Origin: Bacillota bacterium
GTDB lineage: Bacteria; Bacillota; Clostridia; Monoglobales; Firm-18
NCBI GenBank assembly: GCA_023228885.1
Contig: JALOAJ010000064.1
Span: 1-6,892 of the forward strand
Length of the DNA stretch: 6,892 nucleotides
Direction: 5' to 3'
Shown here: positions 6,825 through 6,892 of the stretch, in pieces
Position numbering within the stretch: the stretch's first letter is position 1
Layout: the number at the start of each line of letters is the position of its first letter
Made by a program: the position numbers and the translations under genes
Notes under the pieces: generated by a model
Databases searched by the model: none
Seen by the model: only the letters and a program-made list of their open reading frames with translations
Told to the model about the DNA's origin: nothing

Positions 6825-6892
6825 CAGCCCTTGACCTCCCTATAAATATCCGACAGCATTTTTCTTATTTCTAAAATTTCAGTTTGGCTGAC
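6824..6892 (-). CDS. C-terminal end of upstream gene, probably MobC-like relaxosome protein
   Basis: An open frame enters from the right edge and ends at TGA (6826-6824), sharing one base with the relaxase ATG (TGATG). The visible 22 residues (VSQTEILEIRKMLSDIYREVKG, shown here only to mark the end) form a short charged amphipathic helix, as at the end of MobC-type DNA-binding accessory proteins that usually precede relaxases of this kind. The relaxase ribosome binding site lies within this end. Stop-start coupling supports the frame as real. The family name is inferred from position only; too little sequence is visible to confirm it. Confidence 0.55.
   Translation of the reverse strand, partial: VSQTEILEIRKMLSDIYREVKG

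Noticed and set aside
1..6892. CRISPR arrays, tRNA/rRNA genes, insertion-sequence ends, oriT
   Set aside because: I saw no repeat-spacer pattern, cloverleaf, transposase or long inverted repeats. The sequence is coding almost throughout; an oriT would be expected upstream of the mobC-like gene, outside the window.

Overview
The window looks like a piece of an integrative or conjugative element from a low-GC, Gram-positive (Clostridia-type) bacterium. The clues are the AT-rich sequence, strong AAGGAGG-type ribosome binding sites, TTG as well as ATG starts, and a relaxase and PcfB/DUF3801 protein of the kind found in mobile elements of gut Firmicutes. I cannot name the species.

Every supported gene lies on the minus strand, so transcription runs from high to low coordinates. 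In that order: the tail of a small gene, probably a MobC-type relaxosome protein (6824-6892); a MOBP-type relaxase (5457-6824); a PcfB-like protein (4889-5494); then five type IV pilus (T4P) assembly genes: pilT (3783-4877), pilB (2111-3790), pilM (1017-2102), pilN (356-1003) and the first 119 codons of pilO (1-359, running off the left edge). Genes overlap or are separated by at most about 13 bases. Several stop codons sit inside the next gene's ribosome binding site or start. No terminator, promoter or gap of 300 bases is visible, so this reads as one polycistronic unit.

The right third is DNA processing for conjugation: relaxosome factor, nicking enzyme, and an accessory protein that in pCF10 works with the coupling protein. 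The left two thirds is the cytoplasmic and inner-membrane core of a T4P machine: retraction-type and extension-type ATPases, the actin-like PilM, and the membrane partners PilN and PilO. Where a VirD4-type coupling protein gene might be expected after the PcfB gene, the operon goes straight into pilT. The main hypothesis is that this element carries its own retractable T4P, co-expressed with its mobilization genes and perhaps used for mating contact. This is inferred from gene order and spacing. No PilC, prepilin, prepilin peptidase, VirD4 or VirB4 gene lies inside the window.
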